Assembly (NCBI GenBank): GCA_963921195.1
Contig: OY992540.1
Location: 176,423,896-176,487,895, forward strand
DNA from: Pegoplata infirma
Lineage: Eukaryota; Arthropoda; Insecta; Diptera; Anthomyiidae
Direction: 5' to 3'
Length of the DNA: 64,000 nt
Numbering within the stretch: the first letter of the stretch is position 1; each line of letters starts with the position of its first letter. Made by a program: the position numbers and the translations under genes. Shown piece after piece: positions 1 through 10,489 of this stretch. The notes under the pieces were generated by a model. That model did no database searches, was not told where the DNA came from, and saw only the letters and a program-made list of their open reading frames with translations.

Positions 1-23
1 TAATATTACCTAAAAACATAGTA

Positions 24-162
24 TTAGTGTTTCTTCACAATACAGCAGCATGCTGCTGAGCAGCAACATTTTTACATGTGTTTTGTTGTTGCGGCAACAA
101 CAAAATACATGTAAAAATTTTGCTGCTCAGCAGCATGCTGCTGTATTGTGAAGAAACACTAA
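24..162. repeat. 139-bp near-perfect hairpin
   Basis: The two halves (24-92 and 94-162) are reverse complements around base 93 with about two mismatches. The ends read TTAGTGTTTC and GAAACACTAA. The arms contain a GCAGCATGCTGC sub-palindrome. The size and TTA/TAA edges suit a short palindromic MITE, but no separate target-site duplication can be shown because the edges may belong to the palindrome. Transcribed, it would fold into one long hairpin. No coding potential. Confidence 0.8.
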
Positions 163-232
163 CTTTATCTAAGTACCAAGATAACATAGAGCCTACAAAG
201 TTTTTACACTCAGAAAATTATTGCAGTTACTA

Positions 233-412
233 CACACAAAAAAAAATATTAAAAAATTGTGTCCGTTTTGGGGATAATACAACCTATAAAGTGGTTTTGG
301 ATAATTTACCTAAGTTTTTTAGAGCAAAAACTTTGGTAAGTTATCCAAAACCACTTTATAGGTTGTAATTAAACCAAAAACTGGCACAATTTTTTTAATT
401 TTTTTTTGTGTG
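233..412. mobile_element. 180-bp palindromic MITE inside V1
   Basis: The ends are inverted (CACACAAAAAAAAATATT and its complement), and the middle holds a second inverted pair around GTTTTGGATAA and TTATCCAAAAC. It is flanked by TA (231-232, 413-414). V4 at 63,882 and V2 at 44,763 keep the uninterrupted sequence TTACTACATGA, which proves the insertion and the TA duplication. Probably Tc1/mariner-type MITE. Confidence 0.8.
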
Positions 413-1176
413 TACATGACGGTCGTTTATGTAGTAAGTAGTAGCTGTTGTTTTTAACTACAATTTCGGTCGTTTTTGTATGAAAAAATCTCAAACAACT
501 TTTTTTTGTAGTAGTTTCAAAAAATAACTACAAAAAATATACTACACTGTAGCAATAGTTGATTTATGTAGTTGTTTTTAGTTTTTTTCTAAAAACTCGT
601 TTTTTCTAGAAATTTTTATTCCAAACGAATGTGTCGAACGAGTTGGTCGTGCGGGATGCGGAAGGAATTATTTTTATACCAAATAAAAAATATCTAAACA
701 AATTAAATTACAATTTATTAAATTTAATTATAACAAAAAATATGTTTTTGGAAAAATATTCTTGAGCGAAAGAAAATAAGTGGATAAATGAGATAGCAAG
801 TGTGTATAATATAGCGCTCACATAAGCGTGCGTAAAAACCAATCGGAAAAAAACAAAAAAATTTTTGTCGGCTTGGTTGCCTGCGTGCCATCTTTCTTTT
901 CTTTGTATACACAACAGAACAGGTACATACTTTTTTCAAACATTGCAAATTAATTATTTTTTTATAAATCAATTCTACCAAAGCATTTCTTTTTTTTTTT
1001 ATTCCAGACAGATTTTGATCAGAAGCGGTGGAAATTTGAAACAAACTATTAAAAAAACAAAGGTAAATACAATCAATTCATTTTGTTTAACATTTTATTA
1101 ATATATATTTTTTCTTCTATAATTCCAGATAAATACACCAAAAAATTGTCATCATGTTGAAATTCTATACAACCAA

Positions 1177-1442
1177 CAATGGGTATGCAAGTGGTAAAAG
1201 ATATGAATTTGTTTACTTGGCTTTTTTGTGGGCTCAAAAATTGGACCAACATTTTCTATTTGTATACAAAATTTCACTAATACTATCTCATATTTTAATT
1301 AGAATAATGTCAGAATCTAACAAGAATCACTAATACTGTCGCAGTTTAGAGCTTTTTGAGACAAAAAATGTTGGTCCGAGATTTGAGTTTTCTCCAAAAA
1401 TTGAAAAAGTCTCCACTGCCATCTCTTCCTTTATACTCTTTG
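1177..1442. mobile_element. 266-bp hAT-like MITE inside V1
   Basis: Flanked by an 8-bp duplication ACAACCAA (1169-1176 and 1443-1450). The ends are imperfect inverted repeats (CAATGGGTATGCAAG and complement of CTTTATACTCTTTG). A second internal pair is GGACCAACATTTT and AAAATGTTGGTCC. The empty site survives in V3 (CAGTTGGTTGTATAG near 49,222). The 8-bp duplication suggests hAT. Confidence 0.8.
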
Positions 1443-1727
1443 ACAACCAACTGAATTGTATTGATTTTTAAATAAATAAATATCAATCATTTAAACGTTT
1501 AAGAAATTTTTTAAATAAAATTTCAGGCAATTGTTGTAAAAACAACTGTATTAAACAGTTTTGTAGTAGTTTTTACTACATTTTGTAGTTGAAAATCAAT
1601 AGTTAAAAACAACAACATGTTCAGTTGTTTTTACCGTAATATGTAGTGGACGCCTTTTCAACAACAAAATGTAGTCAAAACAACTGTCTTTTGTAGTTGA
1701 TTTTACCGACATACTTTTATGAGTGTA

Positions 1728-2003
1728 GACAATATTACAAAAAAGCCAAGGTGATTTTAAAAAAATTATATGTTCGAAAAATTAACTATGCTTTTAGGAA
1801 ATATTCCTAATAAACTTTTAAACTTTAAAAAGTTCTTCAAAGTAAATATTTATACATAAATTTTGGTAATTTATCTATTTTATTTTGTTAATAAGCGACC
1901 TATAAATAATTCTACCCTTAAATAAAAGAATTAATTGATTTTATTATGTTTTTATTTGTTAAAAATATTTTTTATCATAATTGCTGCGTATATTTACTAA
2001 ATA
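1728..2003. other. AT-rich spacer
   Basis: A/T-rich sequence between V1 and the first minisatellite. I see no gene, repeat end or RNA signal in it. Confidence 0.5.
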
Positions 2004-3860
2004 ACGATTCTGAGACATTTTTCATGCAGAAAAAGTCTTAGATTCTGAGACATTTTTCTATTGAAAAAATCTCAGATTCTAAGACATTTTTCTATAGAAA
2101 AAATTTCAGATCCTGTGAAAAATCTCATATTATGAGACATTGTTTTTATAGAAAAGTTCCCAAATTTTGAGACATTTTTCCCATAGAAAGTCTCAGATTC
2201 TAAGAAATTTTTTTGAAAAGAAAAAGTTTTTCTATAGAAAAATTCTCAGATTCTGGGACATTTTTTCTATAGAAAAATTCTGAGATTTTTTCTGTAGAAA
2301 AATTCACAGATTCTGAGACATTTTTTCGATAAAAAAATTCTCAGATTCTGAGACATTTTTTTTTATAGAAAAATTCTCAGATTCTGAAACATTTTTTCTA
2401 TAGAAAAATTCTCTGATTCTGAGACATTTTTCTATAGAAAAATTCTCTGATTCTGAGACATTTTTTCTATGGAAAATTCTTAGATTCTGAGACATCTTTT
2501 CTATAGAAAAATTCTGAGATTTTTTCTGTAGAAAAATTCTCAGATTCTGAGACATTTTTTCTATAGAAAAATTCACAGATTCTGAGACATTTTTTCGAGA
2601 TTTTTTCTGTAGAAAAATTCTCAGATTCTGAGACATTTTTTCTATAGAAAAATTCACAGATTCTGAGACATTTTTTCGATAAAAAAATTCTCAGATTCTG
2701 AGACATTTTTTCTATAGAAAAATTCTCAGATTCTGAAACATTTTTTCTATAGAAAAATTCTCAGATTCTGAGACATTTTTCTATAGAAAAATTCTCTGAT
2801 TCTGAGACATTTTTTCTATGGAAAATTCTTAGATTCTGAGACATTTTTTCTATAAAAAATTCTCAGATTCTGAAACATTTTTTCTATAAAAAAATTCTCA
2901 AATTCTGAAAATTTTTTTCTATAGAAAAATTCTCAGATTCTGAAAAATTTTTTCTATAGAAAAATTCTCAGATTCCGAGAATTTTTTTCTATAGAAAAAT
3001 TCTCAGATTCTGAGAATTTTTTTTCTATAGAAAAATTCTCAGATTCTGAGAAATTTTTTCTATTGAAAAATTCTCAGATTCTGAGACATTTTTTCTATAG
3101 GAAAATTCTCAGATTCTGGGACATTTTTCCTATAGAAAAAGTCTCAGATTCTGAGACATTTTATCGTATAGAAAAAGTCTCGGATTCTGGGACATTTTTC
3201 CTATAGAAAACGTCTCGGGCTCTAATACGTTTTTCTATAGAAAAATTCTTAGATACTGAGACAATTTTCCTATTGAAAAATTTTCCGATTTGAGACATTT
3301 TTTCTATAGAAAAATTCTCAGATTCTGAGAAATTTTTTCTATCAAAAGAGTCTCAGATAATGAGACATTTTTCCAATAGAAAAAATCTCAGATTCTGAGA
3401 CATTTTTTCTATAAAAAAAATATCAGATTCTAAGACATTTTTTCTATAGAAAAATTCTCAGATTACGAGATATATTTTTTTTTAATATAAAAATTCTCAG
3501 ATTCTGAGACATTTTTTCTGTAGAAAAATTCTTGGATTCTGAGACCCTTTTTCTTTACAAAAGTTTCAGATTTTGGGAACTTTTTTTCAGTAGAAAAATT
3601 CTTAGATTCTGAGAAGTTTTTTCTATATATAAATTCACAGATTCTAAAACTTTTTTTTAGAAAAATGTGTCAGGCTCAGAGACATTTTCTCTATAGGCAA
3701 ATTTTCAGACTTTGAGAAGTAGAAAAACTTTCATTGTAAAACTTAATAATTTTATAATCTTGGACTTTTTCCAAAGAAAAAATGTATCAGAATCTAATAA
3801 TTTTCCTATCGAAAAATATCTTAGAATCTAATAATTTTTCTATAGAAAAATGTCTCGATT
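2004..3860. repeat. Minisatellite 1, about 34-37-bp unit
   Basis: Degenerate tandem array with consensus close to TTCTCAGATTCTGAGACA followed by TTTTTTCTATAGAAAAA. Each unit holds two small palindromes, TCAGATTCTGA and TTCTATAGAA. Units are best conserved from 2220 to 3440 and decay at both edges. Open frames on the minus strand here (for example 2304-2657) read as repeats of SQNLRIF and FSIEKM and reflect unit length and codon phase, not a gene. Confidence 0.9.
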
Positions 3861-4512
3861 GAAAAGATGTCGCAGAATATGGAACCTTTCTTAACAATAG
3901 TTTCGCAATATATCATTCGTTACATCATTGCCTTGTCCATTAGTTTTCTCATCCTTTGGAGGATTTTTAATACCAAGATTAGTTTTTCCAATATGAATTC
4001 ACTGTTTCTCCTTTTTCGGCCAAACGATAGGAAGCCTAATGACACCTATAATTTTAAGAAATTTCATTAGTCACTATATCAATGATCTGTATCCATTTGT
4101 TGTATCACTTACCAATTGATACAACCACAATTATTTTCAACGATCCAACAGACTTCTTGGTCTGGTATTCGTTTTGTATTTTGTTCAATTTAATGTTAAA
4201 AATGCTCACCCAAAATTCTAAAAAAAATTATAAATACCTAAATGATATTAATTTTTATTTTTTTTTGCAATTAATTTTTTGAGTTACATTTTTTCTAAAA
4301 ACAAAAATTCACAATGACAATTAAATAAACAAGAAAAACTAATTTCGAATTTTTATATATTTTCATTAGTAAATCTTACATGGTCATTAGGTGAAATTGT
4401 AAAGTAAAATTATACTGGTGGCATAGGTAATAAGTCGTGGCTTTTCAGTTTAATACAAAAATAATTCACCTAAGCTAGCTTAGATAACATTACCTCGACT
4501 TTTTTTTCTGTG
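3861..4512. other. AT-rich stretch with one element-like end
   Basis: No gene recognised; the short open frames at 3867-4070 and 4082-4282 have no recognisable domain. The right edge reads TTTTTTTTCTGTG then TA (4511-4512), which resembles the T-run/GTG-TA ends of TA-flanked elements elsewhere in the window, but a matching left end was not found. Confidence 0.4.
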
Positions 4513-7440
4513 TATAGAAAATAAATCTAAAGACAAGTTTTCTATAAAAAAATTTCTCATAGTCAATTTTTCTATAGAAAATTTTTGAAAGATGATTTTT
4601 CTATAGTAAATTTCTGAAAGACAATTTTTCTTTAGAAAATTTTTTGAAAGACAATTTTTGTATAGAAAGATTTTCCATAGAAAATATCTCTAAAACAATT
4701 TTTTTATAAAAAAATTCTCAAAGACAATTTTTTTATAAAAAAATTTCTCATACAATTTTTCTATAGTAAATATCTTTAAAGACAATTTTCTAAAGAAAAA
4801 TTGTTTTTGCAAAAATTTTTTAAAGAATAATTTTCTATAGAAAAATTGTCTTTGAGGAAGTTTCTATAGAAAAATTGACTTAAAAAATTGCATTTGGAAA
4901 AGTTTCTATAGAAAAATTGTCTTTCAAAAATTTTCTATACAAAAATTTCTATACAAAAATTGTATTTGAAAAATTTGCTATAGAAAAATTGTCTTTGAGA
5001 AAGTTTTTATAGAAAAATTGTCTTCAAGAAATTTTCTATAGAAGAAATATCTTTAAGAAAGATAACCTAACCTATTGCCTTTCAAAAAATTTCTATAGAA
5101 AAATGGTTGTTCAGAAATTTTCTAAAGAAGAATTGTATTTCTATAGAAAAATTGACTTTCAGAAATTTTCTATAGAAGAATTGTCTATCAGAATTTTTCT
5201 ACAGAAGAATTGTCTTTGAGAAATTTTCTATAGAAAAATATTCTCTCAGAAAAATTGTCTTTGAGAACTTTTCTATGGAAAATTGTCTTTCAATAATTTT
5301 CTATAAAAAAATTTCTCTAAGAAATTTTCTATAGAAAAATTGTCTTTGAGAAATTTTATATAGAATAATTGTCTTTGAAAATTTTTCTATGGGAAAATTC
5401 TATAGAAAAATTGTCTTTGAGAAATTTTCTATAGAATAATTAACTTTAAGAATTTTTCTATGGAAAGTTGTCTCTCAGAAGTTTTCTATAGAAAAATTGT
5501 GTTTTTAGAAAGTTTCCATAGAAAGATTGTCTTTTAGAAATTTTCTTTAGAAAACCTGTCTTTCAAAAATTTTATATAGAAAAATTGTCTTTGAAAAAGA
5601 TTCTGTAGAAAAATTGTCTTTGAAAAAGTTTCTGTAGAAAAATTGTCTTTGAGAAATTTTCTATAGAAAACCTGTCTTTCAGAAATTTTTTATAGAAAAA
5701 TTGTCTGTTAGAATTTTTCTATAGAAAATCTCTCTTTTAGAAATTTTCTACAGAAAAATTGTCTTTGAGAGATTTTCTTTGAAATTGTCTTTCAAAAATT
5801 TTCTATAGAAGAATTGTCTTTGAAAAAGATACTGTAGAAAAATTGTCTTTGAAAAAGTTTCTGTAGAAAAATTGTCATTGAGAAATATCTGCACTCAGAA
5901 AATTATGTAAGTTACTACATGTTAGTTATTTGTATATTTTACAGTAAGGTTAGTTGTTTTCAACTACAAAGTCAGTTGTTTCAGTATTAAAAATATCAAA
6001 CAACTATTTCTGTTAGTTATTTTAAGTCGTTTTTTTGGACAACTAACAAAAAAGTACTGTGATGTAGTAACAGTTATTTAAAGTAGTTAATTTTATTTTA
6101 TTTATCTCTGAAAAATTTTCAAAGTTTTTTTTCCAAAAAATAAAAAAAAAAAATGTTTTTTTATTTTTCACAACATTTTTTAAAAAAACAAAAAAACTTG
6201 GAAAAAATTTGGTCTTCAATTTTTTTCTGAAAAATTTATTGGAAAAAAAAAATATATATTAATTATTTTATTTTTACTACATTTTAGTTGTTTTAACTAC
6301 AATTGTAAGTAGTTTTTACTACGTAAGTCAGTTGTTTTTTGTCAGTTAAAATAACTAACATTGTTAGTTGATTTAACTGAAAAAGTAGTTGACCCCAAAA
6401 CAACAAAGTAGTTATTTTAACTGAAATTTTCAGTTGATTTTACTAACATAATTTTTTGAGTGTATAGAAAATTGACTTTGAGAAATTTTCTATAAAAAAA
6501 TTTCCTTTCATGGAAAGGAATTATGGAAAAATTATCTTTGTTAAATTTTCTATAGAAAAATTATCTTTAAAAAATTTTCTGGTAAAGAATTGAGAAATTT
6601 TCTATATATTAAAGAATTATCTTTGAGAAATTTTCTATAGAAGAATTGTCTTTCAGAAAGTTTCTATATAAAAATTGTCTTTCAGAAATTTTTTATAGAA
6701 GAATAGTCTTTGAGAAATTTTCTATAGAAAAAATGTTTTTCACAAATTTTCTATAGAAAAACTGAAATTTTCTATAGAAAAATATTCTTTTAAAAATTTT
6801 CTATCGAAAAATTATCTTTCAGAAATTTTCTATAGAAGTATTGTCTTTTAGAAAGTTTCTATAGAAAAATTTTCTTTCAGAAATTTTCTATAGAAGAATT
6901 GTCTTTGAGAAAATTTCTATAAAAAAATTGTCCTTAAGAAATTTTCTATAGAAGAATTGCCCTTTAGAAATTTTCTATAGAGGAATTGTCCTTTAGAAAT
7001 TTTCTATAAAAAAATTGTCTTTTAGAAACTTTCTATAGAAAAATTGTCTTTGAGACAGTTTCTATAGATGAGTTGTCTTTGAGAAATTTTCTATAGAAAA
7101 ATTGTCTGTTAGAAATTTTCTATAGAAAACCTGAGTTTTCAGAAATTTTTTTATAGAAAAATTGTCTATTAGAAATTTTCTATAGAAAATCTCTCTTTTA
7201 AAAATTTTCTATAGAATAATTGTTTTTAAGAAAGTTTCTGTAGAAAATTTTTCTTCCAGAAATTTTCTATAGAAAAATTGAAGAATTTTCTTTCAGAAAG
7301 TTTCTATAGAAAATTTGTATATCAGAAATTTTCTATAGAAGAATTGTCTTTGAGAAATGTTCTATAGAAAAATTGTCTTTGACAAAGTTCTATAGAAAAA
7401 TTATCGATAAGAAAGTTTCTATATAAAAATTTGGTTGTCA
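4513..7440. repeat. Minisatellite 2, about 30-bp unit, with an orientation switch
   Basis: Tandem array with unit close to TTCTATAGAAAAATTGTC plus TTTGAGAAATT. Units before about 4800 run the other way (GACAATTTTTCTATAGAAA), so the array flips once near 4800. It is interrupted at 5892-6462 by a TA-flanked element. It shares the TTTTCTATAGAAAA core with minisatellite 1. Non-coding. Confidence 0.9.
5892..6462 (+). mobile_element. V'1, CACTCA...GAGTG element in minisatellite 2
   Basis: Starts CACTCAGAAAATTATGTAAG and ends AATTTTTTGAGTG; flanks are TG (decayed TA) and TA. The interior is dense in GTTAGTT/AACTAAC and GTAGTT words. It resembles V in its first 15 bases and in style, but the rest differs. 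A truncated relative ends at 40,521. Non-autonomous, no ORF. Confidence 0.7.
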
Positions 7441-7874
7441 CTGATCATGTTGAATAAAACGATTCTAAGATTATGTTGAAGGCAAGTCTTTAAATCAAAA
7501 GTATGTATTTTAAGCTTATTAATATTTAATTTTTTTTAAAAAAATTGTCCTTTTTATTAAAAAGAAATATTAAAAATAAATCTAATTAAAATTTATAATA
7601 TTGAGCATTTTGTATGGAAGGGGATATATAAAATTATTAAATCAACCTAAAAAAATACGTCATTTAACCAATCAAACTGTGCCATTTATTTAAATATATT
7701 GGCTAAATAAACAAAACTAAATTTGAAATAATGCTTAGTTGCATTTTGTAAGTTTACCTAAGTTGTTTCTGCTAATAAGCAAAGAAACTTTTCAAGTTGG
7801 ATTCCTGCGAAAAAAACTTAGGTAAATTGTACCCTAAAATTTTATAATTCCACAATTGTTTTTTTTTTTGGGTG
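7441..7874. other. AT-rich region without recognised gene
   Basis: A/T-rich sequence between minisatellite 2 and the next element. No coding or structured feature could be supported. Confidence 0.45.
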
Positions 7875-7876
7875 TA

Positions 7877-8534
7877 CCCAATAAACACAAGAACGATATG
7901 ATAGCGTAAACGTTATTACCTATATGATACTTGAAGCGACTAATGAAAAAATAAATTCCAAACAAAAATTGGAATATTTGAATTTGAAATAAACTTCAAA
8001 AATTTTCACAAATTATTTTATTTATTTACAAAATTTGTGAATATAAAATGTAATTGTTCTAAAAGCAAAAACGTGCTTTTATGAATTTTTTGTCTCAATC
8101 ATCTTCGATACAATTAACTATTAAAGGACTCCAAACTGTAAGTACTCATGTTTTATTAATTTTTTCAATAAAATGCCGCGGTTAAATTACATTTTTGAAA
8201 ACATAATTGCTAATAATATCGATAATTATATCGCCAACGATATCACCAACGGTATCGCCAATGATATCACCAACGATATCGCCAATGATATCATAATCGT
8301 CTGGAATAACGATATATTTTCGATACTAGACTGGACAAAGGCGATTCTACTATCGTTCTACCGATAGCGAAAACGATATCACTTTTTCATTGGAAAACGA
8401 TATCATAAAGAAAGGTACACTTTAGAACGAAAACACTATCGATTTCGTATCACTTATTATAATCACTTATGATAATGAATACCACCTAGATGATATTGCT
8501 TCGATATCATAACGGTATCGTTTGGTTTATTGGG
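7877..8534. mobile_element. 658-bp TA-flanked element with CCCAATAAAC ends
   Basis: The left end is CCCAATAAACACAAG and the right end is complementary (TTTGGTTTATTGGG). Both are flanked by TA (7875-7876, 8535-8536). The interior from about 8190 to 8300 is a tandem run of ATATCGCCAACG/ATATCACCAACG units, so the open frame at 8173-8367 (IANDITNDIANDI) is repeat-derived. Probably a Tc1/mariner-type non-autonomous element. Confidence 0.7.
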
Positions 8535-8536
8535 TA

Positions 8537-8997
8537 TGCACTCATAAGCCATTCTCCAGTTTTCTGATAATACCAAACAAAATCCTTAAAAAACAAACAA
8601 AAAAGTTTTAATATGAATAATAGTATGAATACATAAAGTAATCAATGTATTTTTTTACTTACCAAATATTTACCAATCAGATCCTATTTTTATTTATTTT
8701 TGTAATATTAAATATTTTTATAAAAAACAAACACATAAATAAATTTTATAAGAGATAAACACGATTCACATTGCTACCAACTCACTCGTTAATAATAAAA
8801 AAAAAATGAACGAACAGGGTTGTTTTTTCTATTTTGATTTATCTATTGAATTCTGTATAAGCGTTGTAAAAAGTTGATTCAACTTTACTGATTATTCAAC
8901 GATATCAACATTAATTTTTGTTGAATACGGCATTATTCTGTAAAACTTGATCTACAATGGGTTTACTAATTTTTCTACTAAGATATTTCTATGAGTG
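8537..8997 (+). mobile_element. Z8, 5'-truncated Z element
   Basis: Right 460 bp of the Z family (as in Z5 and Z7): begins TGCACTCATAAGCC and ends AGATATTTCTATGAGTG before TA. Its left part has been lost at the boundary with the neighbouring TA-flanked element. Confidence 0.75.
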
Positions 8998-9000
8998 TAG

Positions 9001-9131
9001 AAAACAAAAAAAGAATCTGAGAAATGAAGAAAACAAGAAAATGTTTGACAGATACAACAACAAAACACATGTATTTCTGTCAAACATTTTCTTGTTTTCT
9101 TAATTTTTCAGATTCTCTTTTATTTTCTATC
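9001..9131. repeat. Hairpin MITE upstream of RpL35
   Basis: Inverted repeats of about 57 bp (AGAATCTGAGAAATGAAG, then AACAAGAAAATGTTTGACAG, with the reverse complement following) separated by a short loop around 9060. It sits directly after Z8 and 200 bp upstream of the RpL35 start codon, so it may lie in or near the promoter. Confidence 0.7.
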
Positions 9132-9239
9132 AAGGGTGAAAACCGATAATAAATTTTTCGTTGAGTGTAGCATATTTTTGACATGGATTTTTTTGCGTGT
9201 AGTAAAGAGTGGTTTATGAATTGCCAATTTGGGTTGTAT

Positions 9240-9331
9240 GTAAAAGCAGAATTTTATAAAAACTGAGCTGTCAATTTTTTACGGAAGAAAACAACCTTGA
9301 TTTTTTCTTTTTGGCGTGAGTGGCAGACAAA
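9240..9331 (+). promoter_or_regulatory. RpL35 promoter/5' leader with TOP-like tract
   Basis: A pyrimidine run TTTTTTCTTTTTGG (about 9301-9314) lies about 20 bases before the ATG. Ribosomal protein mRNAs typically begin with a 5'-terminal oligopyrimidine tract that couples translation to TOR signalling, so the transcription start is inferred within this run. No TATA box is needed or evident. Confidence 0.55.
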
Positions 9332-9916
9332 ATGGTTGGTGTTAATTATTGTATTTATTAAATTCCGTTAATTTCCACGACATCTTAAATTAAAAAGTTG
9401 ATTTTTGATAATATTTGCTATAAAAACATTATATTTTTCTTCGTTAATCATGTATTTTTTTAAAAAAATGTCTCGTTTAATAACCTAGGTCAAAGTCAAG
9501 TGCTCGGATTTAAGGACTAAAGACAAGAAAGAGCTTACCAAGCAGCTCGATGAGTTGAAAAATGAGTTGCTCAATTTGCGTGTAGCTAAGGTTACTGGTG
9601 GTGCTCCATCCAAGCTCTCAAAAATGTGAGTAAGAATTCAATGTACAATCTTCTATAAATTTTAAAATTATGTTTTTTAATTAGCCGTGTAGTTCGTAAA
9701 GCCATTGCTCGTGTTTACATAGTAATGCATCAGAAGCAAAAGGAAAACTTGCGCAAAGTATTCAAAAACAAAAAATATAAGCCATTGGATTTGAGGAAAA
9801 AGAAGACTCGTGCTATGCGTAAAGCCTTGTCTCCTAGTGACGCCAACAGAAAAACGCTTAAGGAAATCCGTAAGAGATCAATCTATCCTCAAAGAAAATA
9901 TGCTGTCAAGGTTTAA
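9332..9916 (+). CDS. RpL35: Ribosomal protein L35 (uL29), three exons
   Basis: Encodes the large-subunit protein L35/uL29, which sits near the polypeptide exit tunnel of the 60S subunit. Exon 1 contributes only the ATG (9332-9334), exon 2 is 9489-9625 and exon 3 is 9685-9916. Splice sites are GT/AG: the first donor (GTTGGT) directly after the ATG is weak, the first acceptor is CCTAG, the second intron is GTGAGT...TTAG. The spliced product is 123 residues, the usual length, starting [17 protein letters not shown] and containing [31 protein letters not shown], and the basic tail [16 protein letters not shown]. The reading is intact with no stop. Placing the first intron right after the ATG is inferred because it yields the conserved N-terminus. 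It is the only confident host gene in the window and is hemmed in by transposable elements on both sides. Confidence 0.97.
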
Positions 9917-9934
9917 ACTTTAACATATAGATAT

Positions 9935-9940
9935 AATAAA
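9935..9940 (+). terminator. RpL35 polyadenylation signal
   Basis: AATAAA 19 bases after the RpL35 stop codon, in an AT-rich 3' UTR; short 3' UTRs are normal for ribosomal protein genes. Confidence 0.75.
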
Positions 9941-9960
9941 ATAATCAAGTTAAAGTTTTT

Positions 9961-10309
9961 ATAACGAATGTGGAGTCTTTATTTAGTTTTACCAATTTAC
10001 AACTAGTAAACAAAACCCCCGTGCTAGAAAATGCACAACAAATAAATGGCAAAATAAAAATGATAGCAATACGGTTTTCGAAGGCATAGAATTGTCCAAA
10101 GGGGTTTCATCTCAAAAAAAAAAAACTAAATGGGCAAGTTCTTTGAAATTGTTTATTCTTCACTTTTTATTTGTTTCTGCGCTATTCTAAATACAGAAAT
10201 ATTCTGCTGCAATTATGAGCGTGTTAATGAACTTTTGGAAAAGTAATGAATTTATCAAAGCAAACGTTCTAGTTCCGAACATTAGTTTAGTCAGTAATAG
10301 TCTTTGAGT
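9961..10309. other. Intergenic sequence downstream of RpL35
   Basis: No gene, repeat end or structured RNA recognised between the RpL35 3' end and the W2 MITE. Confidence 0.4.
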
Positions 10310-10312
10310 TTA

Positions 10313-10453
10313 TACGGCGTTCACACTTGCCGTTTTGAAGTGTTCAAGAGTGAGATGTTTAAAAAAGTCTTTGTTCTGTTTCCATTACGTTTTTATTCTG
10401 CTACTGGTGTTTTGTTGAACAACTTGTTTAAGGTCGCTAGTGTGAACTATACA
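10313..10453. mobile_element. W2, 141-bp TTA-flanked MITE
   Basis: TACGGCGTTCACACTTGC at the left and a TAGTGTGAACTATACA right end, flanked by TTA. The interior (CATTACGTTTTTATTCTG, GTTGTTTAA words) matches W1 and W4 in reverse. TTA duplication and ends suit a PIF/Harbinger-type MITE. Confidence 0.75.
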
Positions 10454-10489
10454 TTAGTCACAGAAACAAGTAATTTTTGCGTTTTTAGG

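Larger units (their letters stand above)
207..1725 (+). mobile_element. V1, TA-flanked CACTCA...GAGTG element
   Basis: Starts CACTCAGAAAATTATTG after TA (205-206) and ends TTTTATGAGTG before TA (1726-1727). Only the outermost bases are inverted repeats. Both subterminal zones are rich in GTAGT/ACTAC and GTTGTTTT words. The interior carries a TATA-like stretch near 803-810 and a splice-like arrangement: a pyrimidine tract ending in CAG near 1008-1011, an exon-like piece, a GGTAAAT donor near 1060, and a second acceptor-like TTCCAG near 1127. The same layout recurs in V2/V3. Two further elements sit inside it (233-412 and 1177-1442). No protein is recognisable. Non-autonomous DNA element, superfamily unassigned. 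Confidence 0.75.

Noticed and set aside
2304..2706. Minus-strand open frames of 117 and 79 codons with SQNLRIF/FSIEKM repeats
   Set aside because: They lie wholly in minisatellite 1 and repeat with its period; open only because the unit lacks stops in that phase.
2004..7440. CRISPR-like repeat array
   Set aside because: There are no unique spacers; repeats are contiguous and degenerate, and the DNA is eukaryotic.
8173..8367. 64-codon frame IANDITNDIANDI
   Set aside because: Product of the ATATCGCCAACG short tandem repeat inside a TA-flanked element.
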